Under the pieces are notes generated by a model. The model was not told the origin of the DNA and made no database searches. It saw only the letters and a list, made by a program, of their open reading frames with translations. This document shows positions 9,328-21,100 of a DNA stretch of 64,000 bases, one piece after another. How positions within the stretch are numbered: position 1 is the first letter of the stretch; the number at the start of each line of letters is the position of its first letter. Made by a program: the position numbers and the translations under genes. The stretch comes from Nocardia brasiliensis (GTDB taxonomy: Bacteria > Actinomycetota > Actinomycetes > Mycobacteriales > Mycobacteriaceae). Where the stretch lies: NCBI RefSeq assembly GCF_011801125.1, contig NZ_CP046171.1, positions 434,001 through 498,000 of the forward strand. The letters run 5' to 3'.

Positions 9328-10002
9328 CTAGCGCGCGCGGCGGGCCAGACGCTCGGAGTCGGAGATGAGCACGCTCTTGCCCTCCAGCCGCAGCCAGCCG
9401 CGGTGCGCGAAGTCGGCGAGCGCCTTGTTCACGGTTTCGCGGGAGGCGCCGACCAGCTGGGCGATCTCCTCCTGGGTGAGGTCGTGGGTGACCCGCAACG
9501 CGCCGGCCTCCTGGGTGCCGAAGCGCTGCGCGAGCTGCAGCAGCGCCTTGGCGACCCGGCCGGGCACGTCGGTGAAGATGAGGTCGGCCAGGTTGTTGTT
9601 GGTGCGACGCAGGCGCCGGGCGAGGACGCGGAGCAACTGCTCAGCGATCTCGGGCCGCTGGTCGATCCAGGACTTGAGGGCGTCACGGTCCATCGTCACG
9701 GCACGCACCTCGGTCACCGTGGTGGCGGTGGAGGTACGCGGGCCCGGGTCGAAGATCGACAGCTCACCGAACATGTCCGACGGGCCCATGATGGTCAGCA
9801 GGTTCTCCCGGCCGTCGGGGGAACGACGTCCGATCTTCACCTTGCCCGAGGTGATGATGTAAAGCCGGTCACCCGGTTCACCCTCGTTGAAAATGACATG
9901 GCCACGTGGGAAATCCACGGGCTGCAATTGCTTGGCGAGGGCGGCCACCGCAGTGGGCTCGACGCCCTGGAAGATGCCTGCTCTGGCGAGGGCCTCGTCC
10001 AC
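9328..10002 (-). CDS. crp: Crp/Fnr-family cAMP receptor regulator (Rv3676 Crp)
   Basis: This is a 224-residue protein. The N-terminal cyclic-nucleotide domain carries the phosphate-binding cassette [17 protein letters not shown] (about residues 78-94), then the dimer helix, then a winged helix with [20 protein letters not shown] (about 175-194). The cassette is nearly identical to mycobacterial Crp, which binds cAMP and recognises TGTGA-N6-TCACA. A perfect copy of that site lies at 27372-27387 in this window. The small protein gene at 10219 lies upstream on the same strand, 216 bases away, so crp probably has its own promoter. Confidence 0.93.
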   Translation of the reverse strand: MDEALARAGIFQGVEPTAVAALAKQLQPVDFPRGHVIFNEGEPGDRLYIITSGKVKIGRRSPDGRENLLTIMGPSDMFGELSIFDPGPRTSTATTVTEVRAVTMDRDALKSWIDQRPEIAEQLLRVLARRLRRTNNNLADLIFTDVPGRVAKALLQLAQRFGTQEAGALRVTHDLTQEEIAQLVGASRETVNKALADFAHRGWLRLEGKSVLISDSERLARRAR

Positions 10003-10218
10003 TTATGTGCTCCTTATGGGAAATGGCTCTGTACTGGACCGAAAGCGACTCGGCCAACAGCGCAGTCTACGCGGCATGATGACAGCGTAGTGACAGACAC
10101 CACGTAACGTGTGGATTGCATGGCGCAGCGAGGAACCGTACCAGTTTCTGATCTCGGCGCGCGCGGGCACCCACGTGGTTATCGCAGTGTCGGCCACCGG
10201 GTCAGCCGGTCACGTCGG

Positions 10219-10461
10219 TCAGCTCGCTCGTGCCACATCCAGCTCTTCGCCCCGGGCGCGGCGCTTGCGCATCCGTGCCACGGCAGCGGGCAGGCCGAGC
10301 CTCGTCAGCTCTTTCACTTCTGCGTTGCTTGCCTTGTCCAGGTACTGCTGAACCTCTTCGTCGGGTTCGAGAAGTTTGCGGAGCCGGTTCTCGACCCGCT
10401 CCATACCCAGTGCGAACAGCATCAACAGCACTGGGAAGAGCACCACAGCGAGTCCTTGCAT
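10219..10461 (-). CDS. Small single-pass membrane protein (Rv3675-like)
   Basis: This 80-residue protein starts [20 protein letters not shown], a transmembrane helix, followed by a charged helical cytosolic part ([19 protein letters not shown]) and a basic end. It lies between crp and nth, where mycobacteria also encode a small membrane protein. No function is known. ATG 10461 has a weak GGAGG-like site upstream. Confidence 0.7.
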   Translation of the reverse strand: MQGLAVVLFPVLLMLFALGMERVENRLRKLLEPDEEVQQYLDKASNAEVKELTRLGLPAAVARMRKRRARGEELDVARAS

Positions 10462-10552
10462 ACGGAGGAGTAAACACGGTCTAGGTCTCAGATGGAACAC
10501 GGCAACCGAACTGGACGGGCAACGCCGGCCGACAGTTCCGTATGGTGGACGG

Positions 10553-11386
10553 GTGCGTGTCACCCCTTCCACCGCCGCCGGAAACGGCCGTGCGACTACC
10601 GCCGCGGCGCCCGATGCGCAGGCCGCGGCACCCGCCGCCCCGAAGCGGAAAACCCGCGCGCGACAGGCGGAAACCCAGCTCGGGCTGGTCCGTCGCGCGC
10701 GCCGGATGAACCGTGTGCTGGCCGAGGCGTTTCCGGACGCGCACTGTGAGCTGGATTTCACCACTCCGCTCGAATTGGCGGTCGCGACAATACTTTCCGC
10801 ACAGTCCACCGATGTGCGGGTGAATCTCACCACGCCCGCGCTGTTCGCCAAGTACCCCGACGCCCGCGCCTATGCCGAGGCGAACCGCGCGGAGCTGGAG
10901 GAATACGTTCGCTCGACCGGTTTCTACCGGAACAAGGCGAACTCGCTGATCGGCCTCGGTCAGGCCCTGCTCGACCGGTACGACGGTGAATTGCCTCACA
11001 CCATGGACGAATTGGTGCAGTTGCCCGGGATCGGGCGCAAAACCGCGAACGTTATTTTGGGCAACGCCTTCGGCGTGCCGGGCATCACCGTCGACACCCA
11101 TTTCGGCCGTCTCGTGCGCCGCTGGCAGTGGACCGCCGAGGAAGATCCGGTGAAGGTCGAGCACATCGTCGGCGAGCTGATCGAACGCAAAGAGTGGACG
11201 ATGCTCTCGCACCGGGTGATCTTCCACGGCCGCCGGGTGTGTCATGCCAGGAAGCCGGCCTGCGGCGTGTGCGTGCTCGCCAAGGACTGCCCGTCCTTCG
11301 GTGCGGGCCCTACCGATCCCGATACCGCGGCCGGCCTCGTCAAGGGTCCCGAGAAGGAGCATTTGCTCGAGCTGGTCGGCCGGTGA
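10553..11386 (+). CDS. nth: Endonuclease III
   Basis: This 277-residue DNA glycosylase/AP lyase removes oxidised pyrimidines. The helix-hairpin-helix [18 protein letters not shown] carries the catalytic Lys, and VDTHFGR carries the catalytic Asp. The C-terminal cluster pattern C-x6-C-x2-C-x5-C ([17 protein letters not shown]) binds 4Fe-4S. GTG 10553 with GGTGGACGG upstream is chosen; the first ~50 residues are an Ala-rich extension compared with mycobacterial Nth, so a later start such as ATG 10706 is possible. Its stop overlaps the start of the thioredoxin-like gene (GTGA). Confidence 0.93.
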   Translation: MRVTPSTAAGNGRATTAAAPDAQAAAPAAPKRKTRARQAETQLGLVRRARRMNRVLAEAFPDAHCELDFTTPLELAVATILSAQSTDVRVNLTTPALFAKYPDARAYAEANRAELEEYVRSTGFYRNKANSLIGLGQALLDRYDGELPHTMDELVQLPGIGRKTANVILGNAFGVPGITVDTHFGRLVRRWQWTAEEDPVKVEHIVGELIERKEWTMLSHRVIFHGRRVCHARKPACGVCVLAKDCPSFGAGPTDPDTAAGLVKGPEKEHLLELVGR

Positions 11387-12021
11387 GGACCCTCCCGGTT
11401 GCCTGGCGATGGGCGCTGGCCGGAGTGATCGTGGTGCTGGCGCTGGCGGTCGCCCTGTGGCCGCGCGGCGAGCGCGATACCGACCAGGCGACCCGAACCG
11501 ACCGGGCCCCGCGCGACACCGGAGTTGCCGAACAGCAACGCGCCGCGGCGGGTCTCGCGCCGTGCCCGCGGCCCGCACCGGGCGTGAACGGCACCGGTCC
11601 GCTCGCGGGCATCTCGCTGAACTGCCTGGCAGACGGCTCGACGGTGGATCTGGCCGCCGCGCTCGCCGGTAAGCCCGCGCTGCTGAATCTCTGGGCGTAC
11701 TGGTGTGGACCGTGTGCGCAAGAATTGCCGTATTTGCAGCAGTTCGCGCGGCGCGCCGGAAACACGATTACCGTGCTGACCGTGCACAGCGACCCCGACG
11801 AGGCCAAGGCGCTCGCCCGGCTGACCGGACTCGACGTGCGACTGCCCGGCGTGCTCGATGCGGACACGCGGGTGCGCACCGCGGTCGGCGCCCCTGCGGT
11901 ACTGCCGATTTCGGTGCTGGTCCGGGCGGACGGTTCGGTGGCACGGGTGGAGGTGCGCGCGTTCAGCGGGGTCGACGACATCGCGGACACCGTCGCCAGG
12001 GAGCTGGGAGTAGCCGCATGA
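11383..12021 (+). CDS. Membrane-anchored TlpA/ResA-like thioredoxin
   Basis: This 212-residue protein starts at GTG 11383, overlapping the nth stop. A transmembrane anchor at residues 8-27 ([17 protein letters not shown]) puts the thioredoxin domain outside the membrane. The active site is WCGPC at about residue 108. A second pair of Cys (CPRPAPG and LNCLADG) lies before the domain and could form a structural disulfide. It corresponds to Rv3673c. It likely reduces exported proteins or assists cytochrome maturation. The next gene overlaps by ATGA. Confidence 0.88.
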   Translation: MRTLPVAWRWALAGVIVVLALAVALWPRGERDTDQATRTDRAPRDTGVAEQQRAAAGLAPCPRPAPGVNGTGPLAGISLNCLADGSTVDLAAALAGKPALLNLWAYWCGPCAQELPYLQQFARRAGNTITVLTVHSDPDEAKALARLTGLDVRLPGVLDADTRVRTAVGAPAVLPISVLVRADGSVARVEVRAFSGVDDIADTVARELGVAA

Positions 12022-12734
12022 CCATCCCTGTGCCCCAGGACATTCCGAAGTGGCTGAGCCGGGCGACCGAACCCGACACCGACTCCTCGGACACCCTCAC
12101 GCTGGCCCGCACGCTGCGCCGCGCCATGACGGTCACCAAGACCCCGCGGCAGGCGGCGGTGCTTGTGCTGTTCGGCGGGTCGCCGGCGGCCGATCCCGCC
12201 GCGCCCGGCGGCCTGCCCGCGGACGCCGAGGTGTTGCTCACCCAGCGCGCCGCCACCCTGCGCCAGCATCGCGGCCAGGTCGCCTTTCCCGGTGGCGAGG
12301 TCGATCCGGGTGACACCGGACCGATCGACACCGCCCTGCGGGAAGCCTGCGAGGAGACCGGCCTCGATCCGTCCGGCGTCGAGCCGCTCGCGATCCTGCC
12401 GAAGCTGTTCGTGCCGCCGTCGCGCTTCGACGTGACACCGGTCGTCGCCTATTGGCGCACGCCGAGCCAGGTCGGGGTGGTCGATCCGAGCGAGACCGAA
12501 CGGGTGGTGCGGGTGCGACTCGCCGATCTGCTCGACCCGGACAACCGCTTTCTGGTCCGCGGCAGGCTCGGCTACCAGAGCCCCGCGTTCCAGGTGGACG
12601 GGATGCTGGTGTGGGGATTGACCGGCGGCATCCTTGCCGGAATCTGTAAGACCGCGGGCTGGGAACAAGAGTGGGACCACACCGACGTACGTGATCTGGA
12701 GACGGCACTGGCTGCAGTGGGAATGACCTTATGA
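12018..12734 (+). CDS. NUDIX hydrolase, CoA pyrophosphatase-like (NudL type)
   Basis: This is a 238-residue NUDIX protein. The box runs FPGGEVDPGD through ALREACEETGLD at about residues 94-117, with the metal-binding REACEE core. The TQRAATLRQHRGQVAFPGG segment is typical of the CoA/NADH pyrophosphatase (NudL, YeaB) group. It corresponds to Rv3672c. It overlaps the upstream thioredoxin gene by four bases, so it is part of the nth operon, and is followed about 80 bases later by marP. Confidence 0.88.
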   Translation: MTIPVPQDIPKWLSRATEPDTDSSDTLTLARTLRRAMTVTKTPRQAAVLVLFGGSPAADPAAPGGLPADAEVLLTQRAATLRQHRGQVAFPGGEVDPGDTGPIDTALREACEETGLDPSGVEPLAILPKLFVPPSRFDVTPVVAYWRTPSQVGVVDPSETERVVRVRLADLLDPDNRFLVRGRLGYQSPAFQVDGMLVWGLTGGILAGICKTAGWEQEWDHTDVRDLETALAAVGMTL

Positions 12735-12813
12735 GGCAGGGTCAGCGAGGGAATCGGGGACGCGGCGTTGCTGACCAGCACACGCCGGAGGCGAGCGGCA
12801 GCGAGGTGCAGGG

Positions 12814-14007
12814 GTGAGTTCGTCCGCATGGCTCGATATCGCGGTGGTGCTGCTCGCACTGCTGGCCGCCTCCTCCGGGTGGCGCCAGGGTGCGGTGGCC
12901 TCGGCGCTAGCCTTCCTCGGCGTCGTGCTCGGCGCGGTCGCGGGCATCCTGATCGCGCCGCACATCCTGGTCCATGTCGACGAGGGCCGTACCAGGGTGT
13001 TGACCGGTGTGCTGCTGATCGTGCTGCTGGTGATCATCGGCGAGGTCGCGGGCATGGTGCTCGGCCGGGCCGCGCGCAGCGGCATGCGACATCCGTTCAC
13101 CCGCAGTGTGGACAGCGTGGTCGGCGCGGCGCTGCAGGCGGTGGCCGTGCTGGTCACCGCGTGGCTGCTCGCGTTGCCGTTGGCCACCTCGTCGCAGCCC
13201 TCGATCGCCACCGCGATCAACGGCTCCCGGGTGCTCACCGACGTGAACCAGGTGGCGCCGAACTGGTTGCGCCGCTTGCCCAACGAGTTCTCCAAGCTGC
13301 TCAATACCTCCGGCCTGCCGGACGTGATCGGTCCGTTCGGCCGGGCACCGATCGCGGCCGTCGAGCCGCCGGACGCGAGCGTGCTCGGCAGTCCGGTCGC
13401 GGGCTCGCTGCAGCAGAGCGTGCTGCGCATCCGCGGTGTCGCGCCGAGTTGCCAGCGGGCGCTGGAGGGTTCGGGCTTCGTGATCGCCCCGGAGCGGATC
13501 ATGACCAACGCGCACGTGGTCGCGGGCACCACCAGCATCCAGGTCGATTCGGCGACCGGGCCGCTGGACGCCACGGTCGTGCTGTTCGATCCGTCGACCG
13601 ACGTCGCGGTGCTCGCGGTGCCCGGCCTGACCGCGCCGCCGATCACGCAGGCGCCCGCGCCCGCGCGTTCCGGTGACAGCGCGATCGTGCTCGGCTACCC
13701 CGGCGGCGGGCGCTACACGGCCAGCGCGGCCAGGGTGCGCGAGACGCTGGATCTGACGGGTCCGAACATCTACCGCGACGGCACCGTGGAACGGCAGGTC
13801 TATACCGTGCGCGGCCTGGTGCGGGCGGGCAATTCCGGTGGGCCGCTGGTCGATACGGAAGGCAACGTGCTCGGCGTGGTGTTCGGTGCCGCGGTCACCG
13901 ACGACGACACCGGCTACGTGCTGACGCTGGCCGAGGTCCGTGCGCAGCTCGACGCCGCGCCGAACGTGAACACCCCGGTGGGCACCGGAGCCTGCGTGCT
14001 GAGCTGA
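12814..14007 (+). CDS. marP: MarP-type membrane serine protease
   Basis: This 397-residue protein has four predicted membrane helices in the first ~125 residues (CvpA-like) and a periplasmic chymotrypsin-like domain. The triad is His234 in TNAHVVAG, Asp263 in DVAVLAV and Ser341 in GNSGGPL. Cys213 and the C-terminal Cys394 match the redox-sensitive disulfide of M. tuberculosis MarP (Rv3671c). MarP is needed there for acid resistance and controls cell-wall hydrolase processing. GTG 12814 has AGGTG just upstream. It is the last gene of the nth operon. Confidence 0.93.
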   Translation: MSSSAWLDIAVVLLALLAASSGWRQGAVASALAFLGVVLGAVAGILIAPHILVHVDEGRTRVLTGVLLIVLLVIIGEVAGMVLGRAARSGMRHPFTRSVDSVVGAALQAVAVLVTAWLLALPLATSSQPSIATAINGSRVLTDVNQVAPNWLRRLPNEFSKLLNTSGLPDVIGPFGRAPIAAVEPPDASVLGSPVAGSLQQSVLRIRGVAPSCQRALEGSGFVIAPERIMTNAHVVAGTTSIQVDSATGPLDATVVLFDPSTDVAVLAVPGLTAPPITQAPAPARSGDSAIVLGYPGGGRYTASAARVRETLDLTGPNIYRDGTVERQVYTVRGLVRAGNSGGPLVDTEGNVLGVVFGAAVTDDDTGYVLTLAEVRAQLDAAPNVNTPVGTGACVLS

Positions 14008-14016
14008 CGGGAGATT

Positions 14017-14060
14017 CGAGGGCGGTCGCCTGCGGCGGTCGCCTGCGGCGGTCGCCCTCG
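14017..14060. terminator. Terminator-like hairpin with 13-bp direct repeats after marP
   Basis: CGAGGGCG (14017) pairs with CGCCCTCG (14053). Between them GGCGGTCGCCTGC is repeated from 14021 and 14034, with a partial third copy at 14047. It separates the converging marP and hydrolase genes. Confidence 0.6.
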
Positions 14061-14114
14061 GGTCGGGCACGCGACCCGGCGGCGGGTCAGGGCCGCTGCT
14101 CGCGAATACCGAAG

Positions 14115-15050
14115 CTACGCGAGCAGTTTCGCCAGTTCGGCGGTCACCATCTCCGGATTCTCCTGGTGCGCATAGTGTCCGGCGGCCGGGATGAGGGTCA
14201 GCTGCCGCTCGGGCGACAGATGCTGGCCGCGCCGGAAGGTGCCGGCGAGCACGTAGGGATCCAGATCGCCGCGCATGGCGAGCACCGGGATCCGGATCGG
14301 GACACGCATGGTCGCCATGAACCGCCTGCCGTCCGGACGCCACTGGCTGCGGAAGGCCCAGCGCTGATACTCCAGCGCGCAGTGCGCGGCACCGGGAATC
14401 TGGATGGCCGAGCGCATCCGCCGGGCGGTGTCGACGAATTCGGTGGTGCCCGACCATGATCCGCTGACCCGCTGACGCAGCAGCCGTTCGACCTCGAAGC
14501 CGTCACCGGTGGTCAGCAGGCGCTCGCCGTAGCGCGGCAGTTGGTAGCGCAGGAAGTTGGGCAGCCAGGTCGCGCGCTGGTGGCGGTTGTGCAGCACCGC
14601 GCTCTTCAACACGGCGGGATGCGGCGAACTCACCACCGCGATCGAGCGGACCAGCCGGGGATGCAGTACCGCGGTGGCCCAGCAGACCAGTCCGCCGTCG
14701 GCGTGCCCGACCAGGGTCGCGTCGGGATAACCGAGGGCGCGGATGAGTCCGGCGATGTCACCGGCCAGGGTCCAGCCGTCGTATCCGCGGGGCGGTTTGT
14801 CGCTGTCGCCGTAGCCGCGCAGATCGACGGCCACCGCGCGATAGCCGTGCGCGGCCAGCCCGGTGAGCTGATGGCGCCAGGACCACCAGAAGTCGGCGAA
14901 GCCGTGCAGCAGCACGACGAGTGGGGCGTCGGCGCGGTCCGGGGCCGCGTCGACCACGTGGAAGCGGATGCCGTTGGCATGAACGTCCCGATGCGCCCAC
15001 GGCCCGTCGAAACGGACGCTGGACGGATCCGGAATTGAGTGCGACGACAC
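14115..15050 (-). CDS. Alpha/beta hydrolase, epoxide-hydrolase-like (EphE type)
   Basis: This 311-residue alpha/beta-fold enzyme has the oxyanion segment HGFADFWWSWRHQ and DLRGYGDSDKP, both typical of epoxide hydrolases. The nucleophile is an Asp (GHADGG) rather than Ser, which supports an epoxide hydrolase or dehalogenase-type mechanism. The last catalytic His is in PAAGHYAHQE. It corresponds to Rv3670 (EphE) by position. It starts at GTG 15050, 45 bases after the stop of the membrane protein upstream, so it may be third in the nhaA operon. Confidence 0.87.
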   Translation of the reverse strand: MSSHSIPDPSSVRFDGPWAHRDVHANGIRFHVVDAAPDRADAPLVVLLHGFADFWWSWRHQLTGLAAHGYRAVAVDLRGYGDSDKPPRGYDGWTLAGDIAGLIRALGYPDATLVGHADGGLVCWATAVLHPRLVRSIAVVSSPHPAVLKSAVLHNRHQRATWLPNFLRYQLPRYGERLLTTGDGFEVERLLRQRVSGSWSGTTEFVDTARRMRSAIQIPGAAHCALEYQRWAFRSQWRPDGRRFMATMRVPIRIPVLAMRGDLDPYVLAGTFRRGQHLSPERQLTLIPAAGHYAHQENPEMVTAELAKLLA

Positions 15051-15095
15051 GCCGATGCAGCCTAGTTGTCGGGGTATCCGCGCGCGAGCGAGCGG

Positions 15096-15626
15096 TTACG
15101 AGGCGGGTTTGTCCAGGGCGGGACGGCCATCGTGGGTCAGCGCCGCGCGGTCCTCGTGCGCGGCCGCGCCGAGTCCGTGCGGCAGCACCGCGCGGGCCTG
15201 CTTGAGCGAGTCGATCGTCTTCTCCGGCGCCCGCAGCTTCTTCACCCGCAGATAGCCGAGCCCGGCCAGCAGCACGGTCGCGAGGATCATCAGCGCGAAC
15301 ACGATCAGGAAGGCCGCCCAGCGGGCCAGCCACACGTCGAGCAGTTCGCCGAGGAAGAAGAAAAAGAAGAACGTGCTGAACAGCAGGACGGTCAGCGCGA
15401 GGATGAAGTAGACGCTGCCCTGCAGCCCCTTCTTGATCTCACCGGTGACCTCCGCCTTGGCGAGCGCGACCTCGGCCCGGACCAGCGTCGACATCTGCTC
15501 GGTGGCGTCGCGCACCAGGCTGCCGATGCTGGCGTTGCCGGTGGGATTCGCGTCGGACAAGGGAATGGAGGTCACTGTACGACCGCGCTGCGCGTCGTTC
15601 CCGTTACCGCCGTTTGTGTAACTCAC
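15096..15626 (-). CDS. Phage-holin superfamily III (Holin-X/DUF1469) membrane protein
   Basis: This is a 176-residue protein with an amphipathic N-terminal part (SLVRDATEQMSTLVRAEVALAKAEV) typical of the actinobacterial Holin-X family, then two transmembrane helices (with a run of Phe residues) at about residues 75-93 and 101-125. It corresponds to Rv3669. It overlaps the end of nhaA by four bases (ATGA), so the two are translationally coupled. The C-terminal tail is charged and has no known motif. It is not expected to be a lysis protein. Confidence 0.82.
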   Translation of the reverse strand: MSYTNGGNGNDAQRGRTVTSIPLSDANPTGNASIGSLVRDATEQMSTLVRAEVALAKAEVTGEIKKGLQGSVYFILALTVLLFSTFFFFFFLGELLDVWLARWAAFLIVFALMILATVLLAGLGYLRVKKLRAPEKTIDSLKQARAVLPHGLGAAAHEDRAALTHDGRPALDKPAS

Positions 15627-16882
15627 TTGGTCGACCCTTCTCCCTGTCCCGGCACTGCGTCCTCGTCTTCTCGTTGTAGCGCACGCGCGTCCCGACGCGC
15701 CTGGTGGACACGCCCTCGCCGCAACAGTAGCGCCGAACCGGCAAGCGACGCCGACATTGATGTGACCAACACAGCGGCCTTCGCCAATTCCGCGGCCGAC
15801 CCGTCGCCGACATCGGCCAGCGCGAGTTCCGCCACGAGAAGGCTAACGGTGAAGCCGATCGCGCCGAGCACCGACAGGGCGAACATGTCGCGATACCCGA
15901 GCCCGGCGGGCCGCTTGGCCACGCCGAACCGGATTGCGAGCCAACTGATCCCGAATATTCCCGCGGTTTTGCCGAGTAGCAACCCGAGAATCACGGCCAG
16001 CGCCAGCCTGTCGCTGAACAGCTGGCCGAACACCTTGCCGTCCAACGGAACTCCGGAGGCGAACAACGCGAAAAGCGGCACACACACCCCGGCCGAGATC
16101 GGCTGGATCAGATGCTCGAGCCGGGTGGCGGGCGCCTCGTCCTCGCCGGGATCGGGGCGCACCCTGGTGAGCAGACCGGGGATCACCCCGGCCAGCGTCG
16201 GGTGAATGCCCGCCTCGTGCAGCGCGTACCAGGCGATCAGCGCCAGCGGCAGGTAGAGCCACGGGGTGCGGATGCGCCTGTGCTGCGCCAGCGCCCACAG
16301 CCCGAAACAGGCCGTGGCCGCCAGCAGCCACAGCAGCGACAGCGTCGCGGTGAACAGCACCGCGATCAAGACGATGGCCATCAGATCGTCGACCACCGCC
16401 AGGCTGAGCAGGAAGACCCGCGCGCTCGCCGGAATGCTCGACCCCGTCATAGCGAGCACCGCGAGCGCGAACGCGATATCGGTGGCGACCGGGATGGCCC
16501 AGCCGCGATCCATTCCCGGCACGCCGGACCCGACGAGCAGGGCGATGAGCGCGGGGGTGACCACGCCGCCGGTCGCGGCGATGATCGGCAGGGCCGCGCG
16601 TTTCGGGTCGGCCAGCTCGCCGACCACGAGTTCGCGTTTGAGTTCGAGGCCGGCGACGAAGAAGAAGACCGCGAGCAGGCCGTCCTTGGTCCAGTCGGCG
16701 AGCGTGAGATCCAGGTGCAGCGGCGGGATGGGCAGCACCGTCTCGGTCATCGTCAGGTAGCTCGCGCCCCACGGGGAGTTCACCCACAGCAATGCCACGG
16801 CGGCGGCGATCAGCAGTATGGCGCCGCCGACCGTCTCGGTGCGGAGGTAGCGGGATAGTTCCGAGCGCACTTGCGTGATCAC
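15623..16882 (-). CDS. nhaA: Na+/H+ antiporter NhaA
   Basis: This 419-residue membrane protein is an NhaA antiporter that exports Na+ in exchange for H+. The conserved segments are VNSPWG, the LTLADW/DGLLAVFFFVAGLELKRE block, the ion-site pair in VATDIAFALAV (Asp-Asp region), VDDLMAIVLIA, and the late SVLGAIGFTVSLL. GTG 16882 is chosen because AAAGG lies 6 bases upstream and it removes a 37-residue extension without family similarity. M. tuberculosis lacks NhaA at this position, so this is a lineage difference. Confidence 0.9.
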   Translation of the reverse strand: MITQVRSELSRYLRTETVGGAILLIAAAVALLWVNSPWGASYLTMTETVLPIPPLHLDLTLADWTKDGLLAVFFFVAGLELKRELVVGELADPKRAALPIIAATGGVVTPALIALLVGSGVPGMDRGWAIPVATDIAFALAVLAMTGSSIPASARVFLLSLAVVDDLMAIVLIAVLFTATLSLLWLLAATACFGLWALAQHRRIRTPWLYLPLALIAWYALHEAGIHPTLAGVIPGLLTRVRPDPGEDEAPATRLEHLIQPISAGVCVPLFALFASGVPLDGKVFGQLFSDRLALAVILGLLLGKTAGIFGISWLAIRFGVAKRPAGLGYRDMFALSVLGAIGFTVSLLVAELALADVGDGSAAELAKAAVLVTSMSASLAGSALLLRRGRVHQARRDARALQREDEDAVPGQGEGSTK

Positions 16883-17034
16883 GGGGAACCTTTCGGCAGG
16901 GTCGGGTCGAGGCTGCGACCATGTCGACCCGCCGAATCGGCTTTCGGGTACACGACCGCATGCCGACCAGACTTCCCGGCACACCTTACGCAATCTTAAC
17001 GGTCACACTCGGACGACGTACCTCCGCATACCGC

Positions 17035-17071
17035 GATAAGGCCGGTGGCCGCTACCGCCACCGGCCTTATC
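17035..17071. terminator. Hairpin terminator downstream of acs
   Basis: GATAAGGCCGGTGGC (17035-17049) pairs perfectly with its complement (17057-17071). It lies just past the acs stop. Confidence 0.85.
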
Positions 17072-17093
17072 TATGCGTGCCTCGGTCGAGCGG

Positions 17094-19037
<1,944 letters not shown>

Positions 19038-19436
19038 CTCGCTTCTTCTTTCGACGTAGCCTGAGCCCGCGATTCAAACGCAGCCAGTTCGACAGTAGAC
19101 AACTGTGACCCACGCCGCTTCCGGTGTGTCGACCGGGTTTCCGTACCGTCACGCCGTTGCATGATCCGCACCGGCGCGGTGTCGTCAGGGAGACAACAGA
19201 ACGCGCCCTATGGAGGCAATGTTTCGGCGGATCGGTCGTTTTCACGCGATGTTTTTCGTGTTTCGGCGATGTTGCCGAATTGGTAATTAGTGGAACGAAC
19301 TCTGGTCAATCTGCTGACAGAGTCCCTCGCAGGTGGATAATCTCCGAGGCACCCAAGGCGGATCGTGCCGGCATGCGCCTGGTTGACCTCAACGCGTGCC
19401 ATCAGGCTCCGCCCTTCTCGAAAACGGGAGAACGCG
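19038..19436. promoter_or_regulatory. Divergent acs/dppA control region
   Basis: This 400-base region separates two divergent units. It contains a TTCGGC-N6-GCCGAA dyad at 19262-19279 in the most AT-rich part, a possible operator for dppA. A TGTGA half-site lies near 19104 on the acs side. No full Crp site was found. Confidence 0.4.
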
Positions 19437-21041
19437 TTGAGATTCAACAGAGCAATGGCGCTGACTGCGGCAGCACTACTGGCCACAAGCCTCGGACTGG
19501 CAGCTTGTTCGTCGGACGACAGTGCCGACTCGAGCATCGTCACGACCAATGGTGGTGAACCGCAGAACCCGTTGGTACCGACCAACACCAACGAGAACAT
19601 GGGTGGGCGAGTCGTCGACCGGCTCTTCGCGGGTCTCAAGTACTACGACGGCAACGGCGTGGCACACGATGAGATGGCCGAGAAGATCGAGACGACCGAC
19701 CGCAAGACCTACAAGATCACCATCAAGCCGGACTGGAAGTTCTCCGACGGCACCACGGTGAAGGCGAAGTCGTTCGTCGACGCGTGGAACTACGGCGCCC
19801 TCGGCACCAACGCGCAGCTGCAGAGCTACGTCTTCACGCCGATCCTCGGCTTCGACGAGGTGTCCGCCGAACAGCCGACGGCGCAGACCATGAAGGGCCT
19901 CAAGGTCGTCGATGACCGCACCTTCACCGTCGAACTGAAGTCGCCATCGATCGACTTCGAGACCGAGCTCGGCTACGCGCCGTTCTACCCGCTGCCCGAG
20001 GCGGCCTTCAAGGACATGAAGGCCTTCGGCGAGAACCCGATCGGCAACGGCCCGTACAAGTTCGCGCACGAGGGTGCGTGGCAGCACAACGTGCAGATCG
20101 ACCTGGTGCCCAACCCCGACTACAAGGGCGGGCGCATGCCGAAGAACAAGGGCCTGCGCTTCGTGATGTACCAGTCCTTCGACACCGCGTACGCGGACCT
20201 GATCGCGGGCAACCTCGACACCCTCGACACGATCCCGGACAGCGCGATCACCTCCTACGAGAAGGACCTCGGCGACCGCGCGATCACCAAGCCGACCGCG
20301 CAGAACCAGCACATCGGCATTCAGTCCAACGTGCCGCACTTCAGCGGCGAAGAGGGCGTGCTGCGCCGCAAGGCGCTGTCCATGGCGATCAACCGAGAGC
20401 AGATCTGCCAGAACATCTTCCACGGCACCCGCCTGCCCGCGCGGGACTTCACCTCCGCCTCGCTGCCCGGCTTCGACGGCAACCTGCCCGGCTCGGAGTT
20501 CCTGAAGTACAACCCGGAAGAGGCCAAGAAGCTGTGGGCGCAGGCCGATGCCATGTCCCCGTGGTCGGGTCGCTACGAGATCGCCTACAACTCCGACGGC
20601 GGGCACCAGGCATGGATCGAGGCGGTCGCCAACAGCATCAAGAACACCCTGGGCATCGATGCCATCGGCACCCCGTACCCGACGTTCAAGAACATCCGTG
20701 ACGAGGTCAACGCCAAGTCGATCAACAAGGCGTTCCGTTACGGCTGGCAGGGTGACTACCCGACCATGCTGCAGTTCCTGACCTCGCAGTACTACAGCTA
20801 CTCCGAGACGAACAACGTCGACTGGAAGGTCCCGGAGTTCGACAAGCTGCTCGACGCCGCGCTGGCCGCGCCGACGCAGGAGGAGTCCTACAAGATCGTC
20901 GCGCAGGCGCAGACCATGATGCTCAGCCAGATGGCCGACATCCCGGTGCTGGACTACATCGCCGCCGCCGGCCGCTCCGAGAAGGTGAAGGCCAACCTCG
21001 CCTGGAACGGTCTGTTCGATTTCGAGAACATCGAGAAGTAG
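19437..21041 (+). CDS. dppA: Peptide ABC transporter substrate-binding lipoprotein (DppA-like)
   Basis: This 534-residue family-5 solute-binding protein has a signal peptide MRFNRAMALTAAALLATSLG ending in the lipobox LAAC, so it is a lipoprotein on the outer face of the membrane. TTG 19437 is the start because GGGAG lies 6 bases upstream and the signal peptide begins right there; an upstream ATG at 19374 would add an unlikely extension. It corresponds to Rv3666c (DppA), the binding component for dipeptides and possibly haem. A hairpin follows before dppB. Confidence 0.92.
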   Translation: MRFNRAMALTAAALLATSLGLAACSSDDSADSSIVTTNGGEPQNPLVPTNTNENMGGRVVDRLFAGLKYYDGNGVAHDEMAEKIETTDRKTYKITIKPDWKFSDGTTVKAKSFVDAWNYGALGTNAQLQSYVFTPILGFDEVSAEQPTAQTMKGLKVVDDRTFTVELKSPSIDFETELGYAPFYPLPEAAFKDMKAFGENPIGNGPYKFAHEGAWQHNVQIDLVPNPDYKGGRMPKNKGLRFVMYQSFDTAYADLIAGNLDTLDTIPDSAITSYEKDLGDRAITKPTAQNQHIGIQSNVPHFSGEEGVLRRKALSMAINREQICQNIFHGTRLPARDFTSASLPGFDGNLPGSEFLKYNPEEAKKLWAQADAMSPWSGRYEIAYNSDGGHQAWIEAVANSIKNTLGIDAIGTPYPTFKNIRDEVNAKSINKAFRYGWQGDYPTMLQFLTSQYYSYSETNNVDWKVPEFDKLLDAALAAPTQEESYKIVAQAQTMMLSQMADIPVLDYIAAAGRSEKVKANLAWNGLFDFENIEK

Positions 21042-21047
21042 CCGCTA

Positions 21048-21082
21048 GATGAGCCGCGCCGTCCCGCACGGCGCGGCTCATC
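21048..21082 (+). promoter_or_regulatory. Intercistronic hairpin between dppA and dppB
   Basis: A perfect 15-bp stem with a five-base loop (GATGAGCCGCGCCGT with its complement) lies in the 59-base gap, with no T run. Such hairpins after binding-protein genes often stabilise the upstream mRNA or partly terminate. Confidence 0.6.
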
Positions 21083-21100
21083 TCCGACCCAGGAGACGAA

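Noticed and set aside
12907..14457. Long minus-strand frame opposite marP
   Set aside because: Antisense shadow of a well-supported protease gene; Arg/His-rich with no motif.
19100..19120. Crp site in the acs promoter region
   Set aside because: Only a TGTGA half-site is present; the second half does not match.
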